DNA of 64,000 nt from Prorocentrum cordatum (Eukaryota > Sar > Dinophyceae > Prorocentrales > Prorocentraceae). The DNA lies in NCBI GenBank assembly GCA_963575745.1, contig CAUYUJ010003688.1:1-64000 (forward strand), read 5' to 3'. Both the position numbers and the translations under genes were made by a program. The notes under the pieces are model-generated. The model was not told the origin of the DNA. It made no database searches and saw only the letters and a list, made by a program, of their open reading frames with translations. Position 1 is the first letter of the stretch; each line of letters begins with the position of its first letter. Positions 43,301-55,410 of the stretch are shown here, one piece after another.

Positions 43301-44710
43301 CAGGTCGTTGCCACCCAGCGAACCGCAATGTCTCGGCTGAAGTAAAATTCCACGAGACACTTCGAAACATTCCACGAGACACCCTTGAAACATTTCCACG
43401 AGACACCCCCACGATACAGCAACACTCAACCAGACACGCCACGAAACGAACACATTCACTGGGGGTGCGACTGGTTGTGTGCTGGGTGTGGGTCGTGCTG
43501 GGTGTGGTCGTGCTGGGTGATGGGTCTGGACTGGGGTGTGTCGTGCTGGGTGTGGTCGTTGCTGGGGGGTGGTCGTGAGGGGGGGAGTGGTCTGCTGGGG
43601 GTGCTGGGGGTGTCGTGCTGGGGCAGTGGTTCGTGGCTGGGGCGTGGGTTCGTGCTGGGCGTGGTTCGTGGGGTGGCGTTGGTCGTGCTGTGGTGAGGTC
43701 GTGTGGGGGTACCTGGGTCGTGCTGGGGTGTGGTTCTGCTGGGGTAGGGTCGTGTGGGGGTCGGTCGTGCTTGTGGGTTGTGGTCGTGCTGGGGTATGGT
43801 CGTGTGGGGGACTTTTGGTTTATTGCCTCTCTTTTCTTCGTTCATTGGGGTCGTTGGGTAATGGTGTTTCTTTTTGTTTTGGGCTTGGTTTTGGGGGTTG
43901 TTCATTGTTGTTGTTGGGGTTACACTGGTTTGTGTGGAGTTTCTTTTATTTGTGTCGTGTTTTTCTCTTTCTTAATGGTGGTTGGTTATCCTTCGTCTGT
44001 CTCTATTTTTGGGGTGGGGTCGTGCTGGGGTGGGGTCGTGCTGGGGTCTGTTCGTGCTGGGGTGTGGTCGTGCTGGGGTATGGTCGTGCTAGGGTGGGGT
44101 CGTGCATTTCGCTCGAGACATCCTGCCAAAATTCCAGGAAATCGTACAAAAACAAACGAATTAGTCGAGACATCATCGAAATTCCTTCGCGCGGGGCGCT
44201 TTTCCGCGTCGCGGTCGGCCCTGCAAAACAAGCGTTTCGCTCGAGACATTCTCGGCAAACTCTGCGGAGCAAGCGTTTCGCTCGAGACATCCTCAACACA
44301 CGAAAAAGTGGCCCGCACCCTGTGATTTATCGATCGGGAATTCAAAAACAAGCGTTTCGCTCGAGACATCCTCAAATTTTAATTCGCCGGCCTCCTTCGA
44401 CCTCGTTATTTATCAGGGAAAAAATTCGCCGGCCTCCCTAAAGTTGGCACCGGGGGACAGGTTTACCAACTACTTCAGCTAGCTGGGCCCACGCCTTTCG
44501 GGGAAAAAGTGGCCCGCACCCTGTGATTTATCGATCGGGATTTCAAAAACAATCGTTTCGCTCGAGACATCCTCAAATTTTAATTCGCCGGCCTCCTTCG
44601 ACCTCGTTATTTATCAGGGAAAAAATTCGCCGGCCTCCTTCAAGTTGGCACCGGGGGACAGGTTTACCAACTAAAAGAGAACCCTGGGCTCGAGCCCTTT
44701 CCGGGAAAAA
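40323..44710 (+). repeat. Higher-order satellite, copies 1-3
   Basis: Each copy runs: block A (GAACATGATGGACCCACGAA) at 40323, 41437 and 42847; 24-bp units (CCACGAGACACCTCACGAAA); a long array of 16-bp units (GTGGTCGTGCTGGGGT); then block B (GCACCCTGTGATTTATCGAT) at 41058, 41248, 42149, 44316 and 44515, with TTTCGCTCGAGACATCCTC and CGCCGGCCTCC repeats. The 16-bp arrays lie at about 40573-41240, 41665-42655, 43135-43300, 43475-43800 and 44012-44105. 43440-44010 is indel-ridden and G/T-rich, perhaps unpolished consensus. Confidence 0.9.
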
Positions 44711-45180
44711 CTATATTTTAATCTGTCCCCCCAAATTGGTGGTTAAACCGTTATATCGGACCCCCTTGTGGAAGATAATCCCCCAAGAGAGGGGGGTATC
44801 ATGATGGATGCATGCTGCATAAAGAACCATAGGGCATTCGGGTGAAATCATGGATGATTGTTGCAGTTGCGTTGTGATTCTTAAATAATGCTCATTGCTG
44901 GTCCCCTTGCCCAGTGACCATGTGGGATTTTCAATTAATTTGCTCCTCTTGGGGCTCGCAGTTTTTTAAAGTGTGAGTTCACCAAACTATGCCCGTGGCC
45001 CCCGGCTTGCAACAACAACAACAACAACAACAACAATCATTTTACCCGAACGCTCAGTGTTCTCACCAGTGCCAGGGTTTTCATGCGACGCGAGACAATA
45101 CCCCCACTTCGTGGGGGGGCAGTTCAAGCTCTACCAAATATCCAAACGACTCTTCGCGACCCCCCAAACCCAGCTTCCCG

Positions 45181-45307
<127 letters not shown>

Positions 45308-45934
45308 ACCCACACCCACCCCGCCTCATGACGTTGGGACACTTCACTTCGTGCGTGCGGACGACCGTGGCTACTACACTGGCGTGGGGTACTCACCCAC
45401 AGAACTTGGTCACTTATTCGGGGCGCGCGTGTGCCCAGCATCCTGCAATTGTGACATACAATACATGACACAGACAGACAGAGAGAGAGACAGAGAGCAG
45501 ACAGAGAGAGAGACAGAGAGAGCGGAGTTGGTCACATTTTTGGGGCAAGTTCATGAGATCGTCGTGTTTTTTGTTGGTCTTGCGCGCGCGAATGTCCACT
45601 TTACTTTTTTTTTGCAAGGGATTATTGAAATTTGATTATGTTAGAACAAGAAAAAGTAGCTCGCGCGAGCGCATGTAACATAAATGTTGAAAAACCATTG
45701 GTTTTGTGGGAGTCGGACAGCGCGCGCGGGATGAAATTTGGACATTTTTTTTTGAAAAACCATTGGGTTTTTAATGTTTTTATGTTGAAATCGTTACGAA
45801 ACCTTTTTCCGTACAATTAACCTCTTATATTATCTAAGTTCTGGATGGATTTCGTCTTGCGCGCCGCGAATGTCCACTTTACCTTTATTTGTGGCAAGCG
45901 GAATTATTGAAAATTTGATTATGTTTAGAAACAA

Positions 45935-47620
45935 GAACATGATGGACCCACGAACCCGGAAAGGGATATAGACATGTGGAGCATGGTCACGTTTTCATGA
46001 TACCCAACTGGGCAACACCTCACGAAACATCCCACGAGACACCTCACGAAACAGCCCACGAGACACCTCACGAAACATTCCACGAGACACCTCACGAAAC
46101 ATTTCACGAGACACCCCGCGAAACATTCCACGAGACACCCCACGAAACATTCCACGACGACAGGCAACCTCTCAACCAAGGCGGTGTGGTCGTGCTGGGG
46201 AGTGGTCGTGCTGGGGTGTGGGGTGGGGTGGTTTTTTTTTGTCCCCGGTTTTTGGCTTGGGGGGTGGTCGTGCTGGGGGGTGGGCGTGCTGGTTGGGGGT
46301 GGATCGTGCTTGGGGGTTGTGGTCGTGCTGGGGCGTGGTCGTGCTGGGGCTTGGTCGTGCTGGGGTGTGGTCGTGCTGTGGTGAGGTCGTGCTGGGGTGT
46401 GGTCGTGCTGGGGTGTGGTCTTGCTGGGGTAGGGTCGTGCTGGGGTCGGGTCGTGCTGGGGTGTGGTCGTGCTGGGGTATGGTCGTGCTGGGGTGGGGTC
46501 GTGCTGGGGTGGGGTCGTGCTGGGGTCTGGTCGTGATGGGGTGTGGTCGTGCTGGGGTATGGTCGTGCTAGGGTGGGGTCGTGCTGGGGTGGGGTCGTGC
46601 TGGGGAGTTGGTCGTGCTGGGTGTGTGGTCGTGATGGGGTGTGGTCAATGCTGGGGACGTGGTCGTGCGGGGCTCGGGGTCGTGCTGCGGGTGGGTCGTG
46701 CTGGGGTGGGTTCGTGCGGGGGTGCTCCGCCCTCGTGATTTATCGATCGGGCGTTGTGATGGGTGTGGTCGTGCTGTGGTGTGGTCGTGCTGGGGTGTGG
46801 TCGTGCTGGGGTGTGGTCTTGCTAGGGTGTGGTCGTGCTGGGGTGTGGTCGTGCTGGGGTGTGGTCGTGCTGGGGTGTGGTCGTGCTGGGGGGTGGTCGT
46901 GCTGGGGGGGTGGTCGTGCTGGGGGGTGGTCGTGCTGTGGGGTGGTCGTGCTGGGGCGTGGTCGTGCTGGGGCGTGGTCGTGCTGGGGCGTGGTCGTGCT
47001 GTGGTGAGGTCGTGCTGGGGTGTGGTCGTGCTGGGGTGTGGTCTTGCTGGGGTAGGGTCGTGCTGGGGTCGGGTCGTGCTGGGGTGTGGTCGTGCTGGGG
47101 TATGGTCGTGCTGGGGTGGGGTCGTGCTGGGTGGGGTCGTGCTGGGGTCTGGTCGTGCTGGGGTGTGGTCGTGCTGGGGTATGGTCGTGCTAGGGTGGGG
47201 TCGTGCATTTCGCTCGAGACATCCTGCCAAAATTCCAGGAAATCGTACAAAAACAAACGAATTAGTCGAGACATCATCGAAATTCCTTCGCGCGGGGCGC
47301 TTTTCCGCGTCGCGGTCGGCTCTGCAAAACAAGCGTTTCGCTCGAGACATCCTCGGCAAACTCTGCGGAGCAAGCGTTTCGCTCGAGACATCCTCAACAC
47401 ACGAAAAAGTGGCCCGCACCCTGTGATTTATCGATCGGGATTTCAAAAACAAGCGTTTCGCTCGAGACATCCTCAAATTTTAATTCGCCGGCCTCCTTCG
47501 ACCTCGTTATTATCAGGGAAAAAATTCGCCGGCCTCCCTCAAGTTGGCACCGGGGGACAGGTTTACCTACTAAAAGAGAACCCTGGGCCCACGCCCTTTC
47601 CGGGAAAAAGTGCCCTTTCG
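45935..47620 (+). repeat. Higher-order satellite, copy 4, inside the inverted duplication
   Basis: Block A at 45935, 24-bp units to 46160, 16-bp arrays 46185-47205 with a degenerate block B near 46727, block B at 47415, ending near CCCTTTCCGGGAAAAAG. It interrupts the left arm of the large inverted duplication between related ~65-bp segments (45869-45937 and 47627-47695). Confidence 0.85.
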
Positions 47621-48059
47621 TTACTTCGGAATGTCCCACTTTACCTTATGTTTTTGCAAGGGATTCTTGCAATTTGATCAAGTAAGAACAAGAATTTTCA
47701 TTTTATAGTGTTTTTTGCAAGGGAAAACGGACTACAACAAAACAACCGGATCCGGACACAATCCACTTTTCTGATAGAAAATGAAGGAAAGGAGGCTGCG
47801 GCCTAGGTTTTGGAGGGGGGTCGTGTACCAGGGGTCCCAACAATAATTATTCTTTAGAAGTAATAATGTTCAACAACAACAACAACAACAGCAACAAACA
47901 ATTGGAACACTATTCGTTTTCATCTGCTCGAATGTCATTCCACGTGTATTTCCCAAACCCTCGATTCCCGCCCGCTTCGATGGTGCCCCCTTTTGGGGGG
48001 TATTTCTATCTTCCCTGCAGGCTGGGCCCTGGCAAGCGGCGGGGCGGGCTCGGACCGTC

Positions 48060-48800
48060 AGGCGACGACGACGACGACGACGACGACGACCACGAGCGAA
48101 AGCGAGAGCGAGAGCGACAGCGACAGCGGGGCCAGTAATGGCAGTGATGGGGCCGCGAAGGGCAGCAAGGGCGCCACGAAGGGCGACAGCCAGGCCATGA
48201 AGGGCACTCGCATGGGGCCACGAAGGGCGCGATCGAGCGGGGGCCACGAAGAGAAGATAATGCGGTGCCACAGAGGGCGACGACGGGGCCATTGAGGGTA
48301 GCAATGGGGCCACGAAGGGCACGCACATTTGGCCACGATGGGCGTGAACGAGCGGGGGCCGCGAAGGGCATGCGTATATTGGGCCGCAGAGGGCAACGAC
48401 GGGGCCACTGAGGGCAGCAAAGGGGGCCGCGAAGGGTGGCAAAGGGGCCGCGAGGGGCGACAGTGGGGCAACGAAGCGCACGCATATGGAGCCACGACTG
48501 GCGCGAACGAGCGGGGGCCGCGAAGGGCTATATGGGGCCACGAAGGGCAGCGAGGGGGCCACGAAGGGCTGCAATGGGGCCACGAAGGGCAGCGAGGGGG
48601 CCACGAAGGGCTGCGACGGTACCACGGAGGGCAGCGTGGGGGCCACGAAGGGCTGCAATGGGGCCACGAAGGGCAGCGAGGGGGGCACGAAGGGCTGCGA
48701 CGGGGCCACGAAGGGCAGCGAGGGGGCCGCGGGGGGCTGCCACGGGGCCACGAAGGGCAGCGAGGGGGCCACGAAGGGTTGCACCAGGGTTACTGAGGGC
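48060..48800 (-). repeat. 21-bp array, left (GGGGCCACGAAGGGCAGCGAG)
   Basis: (GAC)n at 48061-48092, then variant ~160-bp higher-order units containing CGAACGAGCGGGGGCC, then regular 21-bp units. It is the mirror image of 50195-51600. Frames read GHEGQRGGHEGL or PFVAPSLPFVAP repeats; not genes. Confidence 0.9.
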
Positions 48801-48879
48801 AGCGGGATCCCGATTCCTTAGTCAGCAGTGGAGGAGTCCCAAGCGTGAGCGCGACTCCTGGGTGCCTGAGCGTCGTGAG

Positions 48880-49480
48880 CGCCCGCTTGATATGTCCTCA
48901 AAGTGTATTCCAACATCGCGCTGTATTTAGGGTTCCTTAGGTCAGCGCCCCGACCGTTCTTGCGAATCGCGCTGTCGCCCGAGACATTCTCGCGATTCGT
49001 GCAGAAAGCACGCTGCAGCAGCCCGCCTGCTCGACCTGGCCGCCCGGGGGGCCTGCCCTCCCGGCCCGGCCGCTTGGGTCGCCCGCCCGATCAGCCCGTC
49101 TGATTTTTCTAGGCCTCCTAGGTGGGGTCGGAGTAGATGGGGTCGGAGGATCGCGCCGCATCGCCGATGCATCGGCGATGCATCGGCGATGCGGCTCGAT
49201 GTGGGGCCCGTTTTTCTCCACGCCGACGTCGCGGATGCATCGCTGACGCCCCCAGTGCATGGCCGATGCATCGCCGATGTATCGGCGATTCGGCGAGATC
49301 CTCCGACCCCATCTACTCTGACCCCATCCAGGAGGCCTCTAATTTTGCCGCGTGGTTTCTGTTCTTAGTCTCCCCCCTGCTAATATCTGCTAATTTATCC
49401 CGTGGTCCATCCTTCTCCCTCCCCCTTCCATCCGTTCTCTCTTCCCCTGTTCTGGGGGTTGCGCGAAATGCGCGTGGCGG
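48880..49480 (+). repeat. Family T copy interrupted by a TIR element
   Basis: CATTCTCGCGATTCGTGCAG, GCAGCCCGCCTGCTCGACC, CGTGGT(C)CATCCTTCTCC and TTGCGCGAAATGCGCGTGGC are T words. The element at 49111-49338 splits it. Confidence 0.75.
49111..49338. mobile_element. TIR element family M, copy 2 (nested in family T)
   Basis: Terminal inverted repeats of about 45 bp: AGGCCTCCTAGGTGGGGTCG...GGTCGGAGGATC and GATCCTCCGACC...CCAGGAGGCCT. The interior is GCATCGCCGATGCATCGGCG palindromes. Flanks CTGATTTT (49100-49107) and CTAATTTT (49339-49346) look like an 8-bp target duplication with one change. Empty-site relatives read straight through at about 52300 and 54160. No transposase. Confidence 0.85.
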
Positions 49481-50170
49481 GCAATGAAGATATGCTTCCA
49501 AGGGGGTCCGGTCGAAGACAAAGTGGGCTGGTACCGAGGGTTTGGGACTCACGTGTTGAATGGCACGCGAGCAGATAGGAGCGAACAGTCTTCAAATGAT
49601 TGTTGTTGGTGTTGCTGCTGTTGTTGTTGTTGGTGTTGTTGGTGTTGTTGTTGGTGTTGCTGCTGTTGTTGTTGGTGTTGTTGGTGTTGGTGTTGCTGCT
49701 GCTGTTGTTGATGATGCTGTTGATGTTGAACCCTCATTTCTCAAGAATAATGATTGTTGATCCCCCCCACCGGTGCACATAGTATTTTTTCAATTGAAGT
49801 GCATTTCCCGGGGCTCGCACCTTGTTTTTTTATCAGGGAATGTCTTGAGGCTCAAACTGGGCCCCTGGCCACCGGGGATCAACAACAAGGGCTCCCGCCT
49901 GAGATTTCCTCACAATTTAGCCCAGACCCCCGCTCCCGCTTGAGACTTCGTCGCGTATTATTATGGGATCGCGCTCTCTCTTCGAACTTCCTTACAGTTT
50001 ATTCATGGATCGCTCTCTCGGTGCTCTGGAGTCGGGCTCTCGCTGGAGACTTGCTTGCAATTTACTCAGGAATAGCGCCCTTGCGTTTGAATTTCCCGCA
50101 ATTTACTCAAGCGCCGCGCCCCCGACACTCAGGCACCCAGGAGTCGCGCTCACGCTTAGGACTCTCACAC
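49480..50170 (+). repeat. Family T copy
   Basis: Core words at 49528-49600, a TTG/CTG microsatellite (49600-49735), then CACCGGTGCACA, CCCGGGGCTCGCACC, TTTATCAGGGAA and three or four TTCCT(C/T)ACA units with ATCGCGCTCTC. Confidence 0.8.
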
Positions 50171-50194
50171 AGATTACTTAGGAATCGGGATCTC

Positions 50195-51600
50195 GCTGCC
50201 CTTCGTGGCCCCGTGGCAGCCCTTCGTGGCCCCCTCGCTCCCTTCGTGGCCCCGTTGCAGCCCTTCGCGGCCCCCTCACTGCCCTTCGTGGCTCCATTGC
50301 AGCCCTTCGTGGCCCCCTCGCTGCCCTTCGTGGCCCCGTTGCAGCCCTTCGTGGCCCCCTCGCTGCCCTTCGTGGCCCCGTCGCAGCCCTTCGTGTCCCC
50401 CTCGCTGCTCTTCGTGGCCCCATTGCGCCCTTCGTGGCCCCGTTGCAGCCCTTCGTGGACCCCTCGCTGCCCTTCGTGGCCTCGTCGCAGCCCTTCGTGC
50501 CCCCCTCGCTGCCCTTCGTGGCCCCATTGCGCCCTTCGTGGCCCCCTCGCTGCCCTTCGTGGCCCCGTTGCAGCCCTTCGTGGCCCCCTCGCTGCCCTTC
50601 GTGGCCCCGTCGCAGCCCTTCGTGTCCCCCTCGCTGCCCTTCGTGGCCCCATTGCGCCCTTCGTGGCCACGTTGCAGCCCTTCGTGGCCCCCTCGCTGCC
50701 CGTCGTGGCCCCATTGCGCTCTTCGTGGCCACGTTGCAGCCCTTCGTGGCCCCCTCGCTGCCCGTCGTGGCCCCGTTGCAGCCCTTCGTGGCCCCCTCGC
50801 TGCCCTTCGTGGCCCCGTTGCAGTCCTTCGTGGCTCCCTCGCTGCCTTTCGTAGCCCCGTTGCACCCCTTCGTGGCCCCCTCGCTGCCCTTCGTGGCCCC
50901 GTTGCAGCCCTTCGTGGCCCCCTCGCTGCCCTTCGTGGCCCCGTCGCAGCCCTTTGTGGCCCCCTCGCTGCCCTTTTAGCCCCGTTGCAGCCCTTCGTGG
51001 CCCCCTCGCTGCCCTTCGTGGCCCCGTTGCAGCCCGTCGTGGCCTCCTCGCTGCCCTTCGTGGCCCCATATATGTATACCCTTCGTGGCCCCCGCTCGTT
51101 CGCGCCCGTCGCGGCCCCATATGCATGCCCTTCGTGGCCCCGCTGTCGCCCTTTGTGGGCCCCTCGCTACCCTTCGTGGCCCCGTTGCTGCCCTCAGTGG
51201 CCCCGTCCTTGCTTTCCGCGGCCCAATATACGTATGCCCTTCGTGGCCCCCGCTCGTTCGCGCCCGTCGTGGCCCAATGTGCATGCCTTTCGTGGCCCCG
51301 CTGTCGCCCTTCGTGGCCCCCTCGCTGTCCTACGTGGCCCAGTTGCTACCCTCAGTGGCCCCGTCGTTGCCTTCTGTGGCCCCGCATTATCTGCCCTTCG
51401 TGGCCCCCGCTCGTTCGTGCTCTTCGTGGCCCCATACGCATTCCCTTCGTATCCCCGCTGTCGCCCTTGTGGCCTACTTCGTGCCCTTTGTGGCCCTGCT
51501 GTCGTTCTCTCTCTCGCTTTCGGTTTCGCTCGTCGTCGTCGCCGCCGCCGCCGTCGTCGTCGATGTCGTCGTCGTCGTCGACGTCGTCGTCGTCGTCGTG
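50195..51600 (+). repeat. 21-bp array, right (GCCCTTCGTGGCCCCGTTGCA)
   Basis: About 40 units to 51060, alternating CCCTCGCT and CCGTTGCA endings (42-bp dimer). Then three ~160-bp higher-order units starting CCCCGCTCGTTCG at about 51088, 51245 and 51405, and a (GTC)n end at 51530-51600. The 540-codon frame across it (50205-51827) is repeat-derived. Confidence 0.9.
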
Positions 51601-51714
51601 GTCGGTCCCCTGTCCGTCCCTCTTGGGGTCAGGTTGCCGCCGGTCAGCCTTGCCGATGGCCAGGCCGACGGTCCGCGGCCGCCCCGCCGCTTGCCAGTGC
51701 GCGGCCTTCAGGGA

Positions 51715-52725
51715 AGAAAGGTATAACCCCCAAAAGGTGTACGATCGAAGACGAAGAGGGCGGGTATCGAGGGTTTGGGAAATACGCGTTAACGGACACT
51801 CGGGTAGATAAGAGCGAACAGTCTTAAGTTATTGTTGTTGTTGAACTCTCATTCTTGAGTCTAGTAATTGTTAACCCCTCCACCGGTGCACATTGTATTT
51901 GATCAAATGAAGCGCCCCCTTTGGGGCTCGCACATCAGGGAAGTTGTCCTGCTCAAACTGTGCTGTTGGCCCCCGATTTACAACAACAGCGACTCCCGCT
52001 TGACAGTTCCTCACAATGTATTTCAACATCGCGCTCTCGCGTGGGACTTCCTCACACTAGATGCAGGGATCGCGCTCTCGCATTGGACTTCCTCGCAACT
52101 TATTCAAACGCCGCGCCCTCGATGCTCAGGAATCGTGCCCTCGCTCTGGTTATTCTAACGATTCCCTTGACAATCACGCTATCGCTTGAGACTTCCTCGC
52201 GATTCATGTAGTACTCACGCTTCAGCAACCCGCCTCTTCCACCTGGCCGCTTGGGTCCGCCTTCCCGACCCGCACACTAGAGTCTACCCGCCACATCAGC
52301 CGGTCTGATTTTGGCCACGTGGTTTCTCTTCCTAGCCCCCCTTCCTGCTAATCCCGTGCTCCATCCTTTTGCCTCCCCCTTCCATCCGTCTTCTCTTTCC
52401 ATGTTTGGGGGGCTGCACCAATTGCACACGGCCAAGAAGGAAGATATACCCTCAGGGCGATACGATCGAAGACGAAGAGGGCGGGTATCGAGGGTTTGGG
52501 CCATGCGCGTTGAATGGCACGCGGGCGGGTAAGAGTGAAGAGTCTTAAAGTTATTGTGATCGCTGAATGTTCATTACTGATATATAACGGTTCAAGACTC
52601 CTCCAATAGGTGCACATTTTATTTCCTCAATTGAAGTGCATCCCTCGGGGTTCGCACCCTGTATTGCTTATCAAGGAAAGTCTTCCTGCTTAAACTGCGT
52701 TGCTGTCCCCCCGGCTACAACAACA
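51715..52725 (+). repeat. Two consecutive family T units
   Basis: Cores at 51722-51830 and 52440-52550 (CGATCGAAGACGAAGAGGGC, GGTATCGAGGGTTTGGG). A full body lies between (TCGCGCTCTCGCGTGGGACT; CTTCAGCAACCCGCC). Period about 720 bp. The second unit breaks off at 52725. Confidence 0.85.
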
Positions 52726-52729
52726 ACCA

Positions 52730-53160
52730 TTTGAATACTGCTCGCTTTAATCTACTCGCGAGCCATTCAACACGTGTATCCCGAAGCATCGATAACGGCC
52801 CTCTTCGTCTTCGATCGTACCCCCTTAGGGGCATATCTTTCTTACCTACAACGCGTATTTCGCGCAGCCCCGAAGGCAGGGGAGGAGAGGACGGATGGAA
52901 GGAAGGGACAAAGAGCATGCGTGTTGCTGAGGCGTGAGTAGCGCATGAATCGCGAGGAAGTCTCGAGCGATAGCGCGATCCCCAAGTACATCGCGAGAAA
53001 AGCCAAAGCGAGAGCGTGATTCCTGGGTGTCGAGGGCGCGGCGTATGAATAAGTTGCGAGGAAGTCCAATGCGAGAGCGCGATCCCTGCATCTAGTGTGA
53101 GGAAGTCCCACGCGAGAGCGCGATTTGGGGAATAAGTTGTGAGGAAGTATCCGGGGGGGG
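52730..53160 (-). repeat. Family T unit, inverted
   Basis: Reverse-complement core at 52750-52850 and body words (AAGTCCCACGCGAGAGCGCG) to 53145. It interrupts the run of + strand units. Confidence 0.8.
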
Positions 53161-53267
53161 CCGTTGTTGTTTCAACTCGGGGGCCAGGGGCCGAGTTTGG
53201 TGACCCATTTTCCTTTGTAGAAAGCAGGGTGCGAGCTCTGGGAGAAGCACTTCAGTTGAAACATACA

Positions 53268-53439
53268 ATTCGGGTGTTGCTGGAAGTGCCCCTGGCCCAA
53301 GGTGCCCCTAGGATTCTCGGGGTGGCCCAGACGGCCTCCAGAGCTCCCCTCACGAGGCCCAGAGGACCCCAGTGGCTCCAAAATGGTGCGAAAAAGCTGG
53401 GGGCGCCTTGGGCCAGGGGCACTTCTAGCAACACCCGAA
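53268..53439. repeat. Foldback element with 41-bp arms
   Basis: 53268-53308 and 53399-53439 are inverted copies with about three mismatches (CGGGTGTTGCTGGAAGTGCC against GGCACTTCTAGCAACACCCG). The loop is ~90 bases containing CCAGAGGACCCCAGTGGCTC. It lies within the inverted T unit. Confidence 0.9.
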
Positions 53440-53517
53440 CAATGGTTACCGGAGAGGTGGGGTCAACACATTTTTTTTTAGAAATGAGAACTCAACAGCA
53501 ACAACAACAGTAGCAGC

Positions 53518-54530
53518 ATCAGGTAATAAAGATGTATATACGTATACCCTTATGGGGGTACGATCGAGGACGAAGAGGGCGGGTATCGATGGTTTGGGAT
53601 ATACGTGTTGAATGGCACGCGAGCAGGTAAGAGCGAACAGTCTTCAAACCATTGGTGTTGCTGCTGTTGTTGTTGTTGTTGAGTTCTCATGTCCAGGTGA
53701 TAAGTGTTGTTGAGGTAGCCGTTGTAACTGTACCATTCAAGTACTTATCCCGGGGCTCGCACCGCGCTGTTTACAAGGGAAAGCGAGGGGTCACCAAACT
53801 GCGTGATTGGTCCCCGAACTACAATTCCAACGGCTCCCGCCTGATGCTTCCTCACAACTTATTCCCAAATCGCGCTCTCGCGCGGGACGTCCTCACACTG
53901 TATACAGGAATCGCGCTCTCGCGTGGGACTTCCTCGCAATTTATTCCGTCGCTGCGCCCTCGACACTCAAGAAATCAAACTCTCGCTGTGGATTTCCTCA
54001 CGAGTTATTTGCGAATCGCGCTATCGCTCGAGACATTCTCGCGATTCGTGATGATTCGTGCAGGACGCACGCTTCAGCAACCCGCCTGCTCGACCTGGCC
54101 GCCTGGGCCCCGCCTTCCCGACCCTCCCAATAGGGTCTGCCCGCCCGATCTGCCCGTCTGGTTCTGCCACGTGTTTTCTGCTCCTAGCCCCCCTCGTGCT
54201 ATTCTCTCTAGTGCTCCATCCTCCTCCCTCCCCCTTGTCCCTTCCTTCCATCCGCCCTCTCTTCCCCTGCCTTAGGGGCTGCACGAAATACACGTAACAG
54301 CGAAGGAATATAGATACCCCGAGGGGGTACAATCGAAGACGAAGAGGGCGGGTATCGAGGGCTTGGGATATACGTATTGAATGGCCCGCGACCAGATAAG
54401 AGCGAACAGTCCGAAAATGGTTGTTGTTGTTGGTGGTGTTGTTGTTGGTGGTGGTGTTGTTGTTGCTATTGATGTTGCTGTTATTGTTGTTGTTGTTGTT
54501 GAACATTATTTATTCTAAAGAATAATTATT
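53518..54530 (+). repeat. Family T units with TTG microsatellite ends
   Basis: Core at 53530-53650, body to 54290 (CATTCTCGCGATTCGTGATG; CTTCAGCAACCCGCCTGCTC), then a second core at 54300-54415 and a (TTG)n tract at 54418-54512. Confidence 0.85.
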
Positions 54531-55260
54531 GTTGGGCCCCCTGGTGCGCGCCCCCCCTGCGCCGCCTAGGCCGCAGCTACATTTTCATCATTTTCGTGAG
54601 GAAGCCTCAGGTAAAACGATGTGATCAGATCCGGTTGTTTTGTTCCCCCCCGCTGTCCCTTGCAAAAAACACTATAAAATGACATTTCTTGTTCTAATAT
54701 AACCAAATTCAAGAATCCCTTGCAAAAAATAAGGTAAAGTGGACATTCGCGCGCGCAAGACGAAATCCTTCCAAAAGCTTAGTGTTCGGAGCGATTTTAA
54801 CATAAAAACATCAAAAAACCAATGGTTTTTCAACAAAAAAATTGTCAAAATCTCATCCCGCGCGCTCTTGCGGATTCGTAGGAAACCCAACACTTTTTAA
54901 ACATTTCTGTCAAACGGGCTTTTGCGAGCAACTTTTTCGAACTTCTGCGACAACGGTTGCGCACCTGCCAGGGCCATCATCCCTGTCAAATAATACCATG
55001 CGGGACACATTCGTTTTTTCTTCGCGCGCGCACGCCGTCGTCGTCGGCCGCGGGGCCCTGAATAGTAGCCACGGTCGTCCGCATGCCACGAAGTGAAGTG
55101 TCCGAACGTCATAGGGCGGGAAGCTGGGTGTGGGTGGTGGCGAAGAGTCGTTTGGAAATTTGGTAGAGCTTGAACCGGCCCCCCCACAAAGTGGGGGTAT
55201 TGCCCGCCTCCTATGAAAACCCTGGCACTGGTGAGAACGGAGTGTCCCCAGTCTTAAATG

Positions 55261-55295
<35 letters not shown>

Positions 55296-55410
55296 GCTCG
55301 TTGTTGCTGTAAGCGGTGGCCAGGGACCCAGCCACAGCCCCAATATTCTCCCTGGTAAACGACAGGGTGCGGGCCCGGGGGGGGGGGGGGCACTTCAATG
55401 GAAAGACACG
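54530..55410. repeat. AT-richer outer part of the right arm
   Basis: CCCTTGCAAAAAACACTATA and AAACCAATGGTTTTTCAA stems (54660-54860), CCGCATGCCACGAAGTGAAG at 55078, and (TTG)n at 55261-55305. No gene recognised. 55410-55865 continues as ordinary sequence without a gene. Confidence 0.7.

Larger units (their letters stand above)
50120..55410. repeat. Right arm of the large inverted duplication
   Basis: Mirror of 44920-48875, with extra family T units (51.86-54.48 kb) inserted and without the satellite found in the left arm. CACCCAGGAGTCGCGCTCAC at 50147 mirrors 48850-48870, close to the centre. Confidence 0.8.

Noticed and set aside
43805-44010. Distinct T/G-rich insert within the satellite
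   Set aside because: It could be a real insert, but the surrounding units are full of small indels, so poor consensus quality is the simpler explanation.
50205-51827. 540-codon + strand frame (Pro/Phe/Val/Ala repeats)
   Set aside because: It is the 21-bp array read in a permitted frame. The opposite strand is equally open, and the unit is shared with the inverted array at 48 kb.
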